Below, one piece after another: positions 31,971 to 32,885 of a DNA stretch of 32,885 bases. This DNA is from Clostridia bacterium (GTDB taxonomy: Bacteria > Bacillota > Clostridia > Lutisporales > Lutisporaceae). The DNA lies in the NCBI GenBank assembly GCA_029256325.1, contig JAQSYD010000012.1:1-32885 (forward strand), written 5' to 3'. Every line of letters begins with the position of its first letter. Positions within the stretch are counted from its first letter, which is position 1. A program made the position numbers and the translations under genes. The notes under the pieces are model-generated. The model made no database searches. It saw nothing but the letters and a program-made list of their open reading frames with translations, and had not been told where the DNA came from.

Positions 31971-32798
31971 ATGAAAAAGTGGACAAGACTACTATTCATC
32001 ATATTAATCATGAGTAATCTATTATCTGTTGTAGTTTATGCAGGAGAAGCAAAGTACGCAGAGACAAATGGAGTTAAGCTCTATGCAATCAACAATACAC
32101 AGGTTCAAGGTTTTGTTGATATACAAGGAGAAACTACCAATGGCAAGATAAAGCTGATGGTAGTGAGAGACAATGAACAGCGTTGGTATGATGTAAAGCT
32201 GGATAATGGAAGGTTTAATCAGCAGCTTTGGTTAAATAACGGCAAGGGCAAATATACAGTACATGTTATGGTAAATGAATATGATAGAAAATATAGCTTT
32301 GGTCCTAACATCACCGTAGAAAATATCAAGGAAATAAATACATTTTTGTCACCGGAAAAGTATATAGAAAGTGCGGACAAGCTTATTGTAGAAAAAGCAG
32401 TTGAAATTACAAAAAATTTGACTGGAGATCGAGAAAAAGCAAAAGCGATATACAATTGGGTGTCAAAAAACATAGATTATGATTACGAGAAATACAACAA
32501 GCATTTGAATAACGATTACGACAATGAATACGGTGCACTGCTGGCTTTAAACACAAAAAAAGGAGTATGCTACGACTATGCGACATTAGTTGCAGCATTA
32601 GGCAGAGCTTCCGGCATGCAGACAAAAGTGGTTAAAGGTACAGGCAAGGCAAACGGCGCAAGCGGCTATCATGCTTGGAATGAAATCTACATAGCAGATG
32701 AAAGCAAGTGGATTAAACTGGATGCAACCTTCGCAGCAGTATCTGATGAAAATTATTTTGATAGGGCGGATTTTGACAAAAGTCATATAGAAGAGTAA
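31971..32798 (+). CDS. Secreted transglutaminase-like domain protein
   Basis: 275 residues. A signal peptide (MKK, hydrophobic 7-22, cleavage likely after VYA at residue 24) directs export. Residues about 40-115 form a beta-rich domain. Residues about 140-255 are a transglutaminase/protease-like core with the triad C200 (KKGVCYDYA), H234 (YHAWNE) and D251 (KLDATF). Such secreted enzymes can cross-link, cleave or merely bind wall or surface protein; the reaction is not predictable. AGGGGGG (31958-31965) precedes ATG 31971. The cyclic-di-GMP riboswitch in its leader links it to the surface-attached versus motile switch. Confidence 0.88.
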   Translation: MKKWTRLLFIILIMSNLLSVVVYAGEAKYAETNGVKLYAINNTQVQGFVDIQGETTNGKIKLMVVRDNEQRWYDVKLDNGRFNQQLWLNNGKGKYTVHVMVNEYDRKYSFGPNITVENIKEINTFLSPEKYIESADKLIVEKAVEITKNLTGDREKAKAIYNWVSKNIDYDYEKYNKHLNNDYDNEYGALLALNTKKGVCYDYATLVAALGRASGMQTKVVKGTGKANGASGYHAWNEIYIADESKWIKLDATFAAVSDENYFDRADFDKSHIEE

Positions 32799-32885
32799 AA
32801 CATTTGAAAATGTTGCCGTCGAACGATTCTTGTGATAGACAAGGCGTTCTGACATAATTTTCTCATAGCATTTGTTAACATATAT
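32799..32885. other. Right edge, nothing recognised
   Basis: Short AT-rich tail after the transglutaminase-like gene. No gene, clear terminator or repeat is visible before the window ends. Confidence 0.5.

Noticed and set aside
1-32885. CRISPR arrays, tRNA or rRNA genes, intact insertion sequences
   Set aside because: No regularly spaced repeats, cloverleaf-like conserved TTCGANTC blocks, rRNA signatures or transposase genes were seen on either strand.

Overview
The window comes from a low-GC, anaerobic, spore-forming Firmicute, most likely a clostridium. The support is AT-rich DNA, strong AGGAGG ribosome sites, several TTG/GTG starts, two-subunit iron-sulfur serine dehydratase genes, a tandem glycine riboswitch, a YtaF-type sporulation membrane protein, an Etf-linked lactate dehydrogenase and an in-frame UGA that reads as selenocysteine. 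No species can be named from the sequence alone.

Layout. (1) 1-5540, glycine/serine and lipoate region: the 5' part of gcvT on the minus strand behind a tandem glycine riboswitch; sdaAB-sdaAA; a decayed lplA copy; lipA; intact lplA; and a small selenocysteine glutaredoxin-like gene whose UGA codon hides it from ordinary gene calling. (2) 5541-8083: a structured palindromic region of unknown nature, a DUF1858 gene, a DUF438/hemerythrin/PAS gene and a ytaF-like gene. (3) 8084-30957: an asparagine synthetase gene (asnB) cut in two by a 21,032-bp element. (4) 30958-32885: an HD-GYP cyclic-di-GMP phosphodiesterase gene, then a GEMM-type cyclic-di-GMP riboswitch in front of a secreted transglutaminase-like protein gene.

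The central observation is the element. Its ends are two direct copies of TTCAGGAGAATGTG (9211-9224 and 30243-30256). A large serine recombinase gene ends 20 bp before the right copy. Recombining the two copies would join codon 376 of the asnB 5' part in frame to the 3' part and restore a complete 613-residue enzyme across its conserved SGECADEIFGG motif. Joining the element's own ends would give an attP with near-perfect 15-bp dyad arms. Neither half of asnB has decayed, although two other genes in the window (lplA copy, glcD copy) plainly have. This is the architecture of sigK-skin-like or nif-type intervening elements, here in an asparagine synthetase gene and carrying metabolic cargo rather than phage genes.

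The cargo is coherent. It holds a lactate permease, two GntR/FadR-type regulators with matching TGGTCAGACCA operators, EtfB-EtfA plus an FAD-linked lactate dehydrogenase (a candidate electron-bifurcating complex), a LarA lactate racemase with every known active-site residue, a D-2-hydroxyacid dehydrogenase, a soluble chemotaxis-type transducer with a diacid-recognition domain, the stump of a second lactate dehydrogenase operon, and a ten-gene Mrp/Mnh-type cation/proton antiporter operon. No conjugation, phage, CRISPR, rRNA or tRNA genes were seen.
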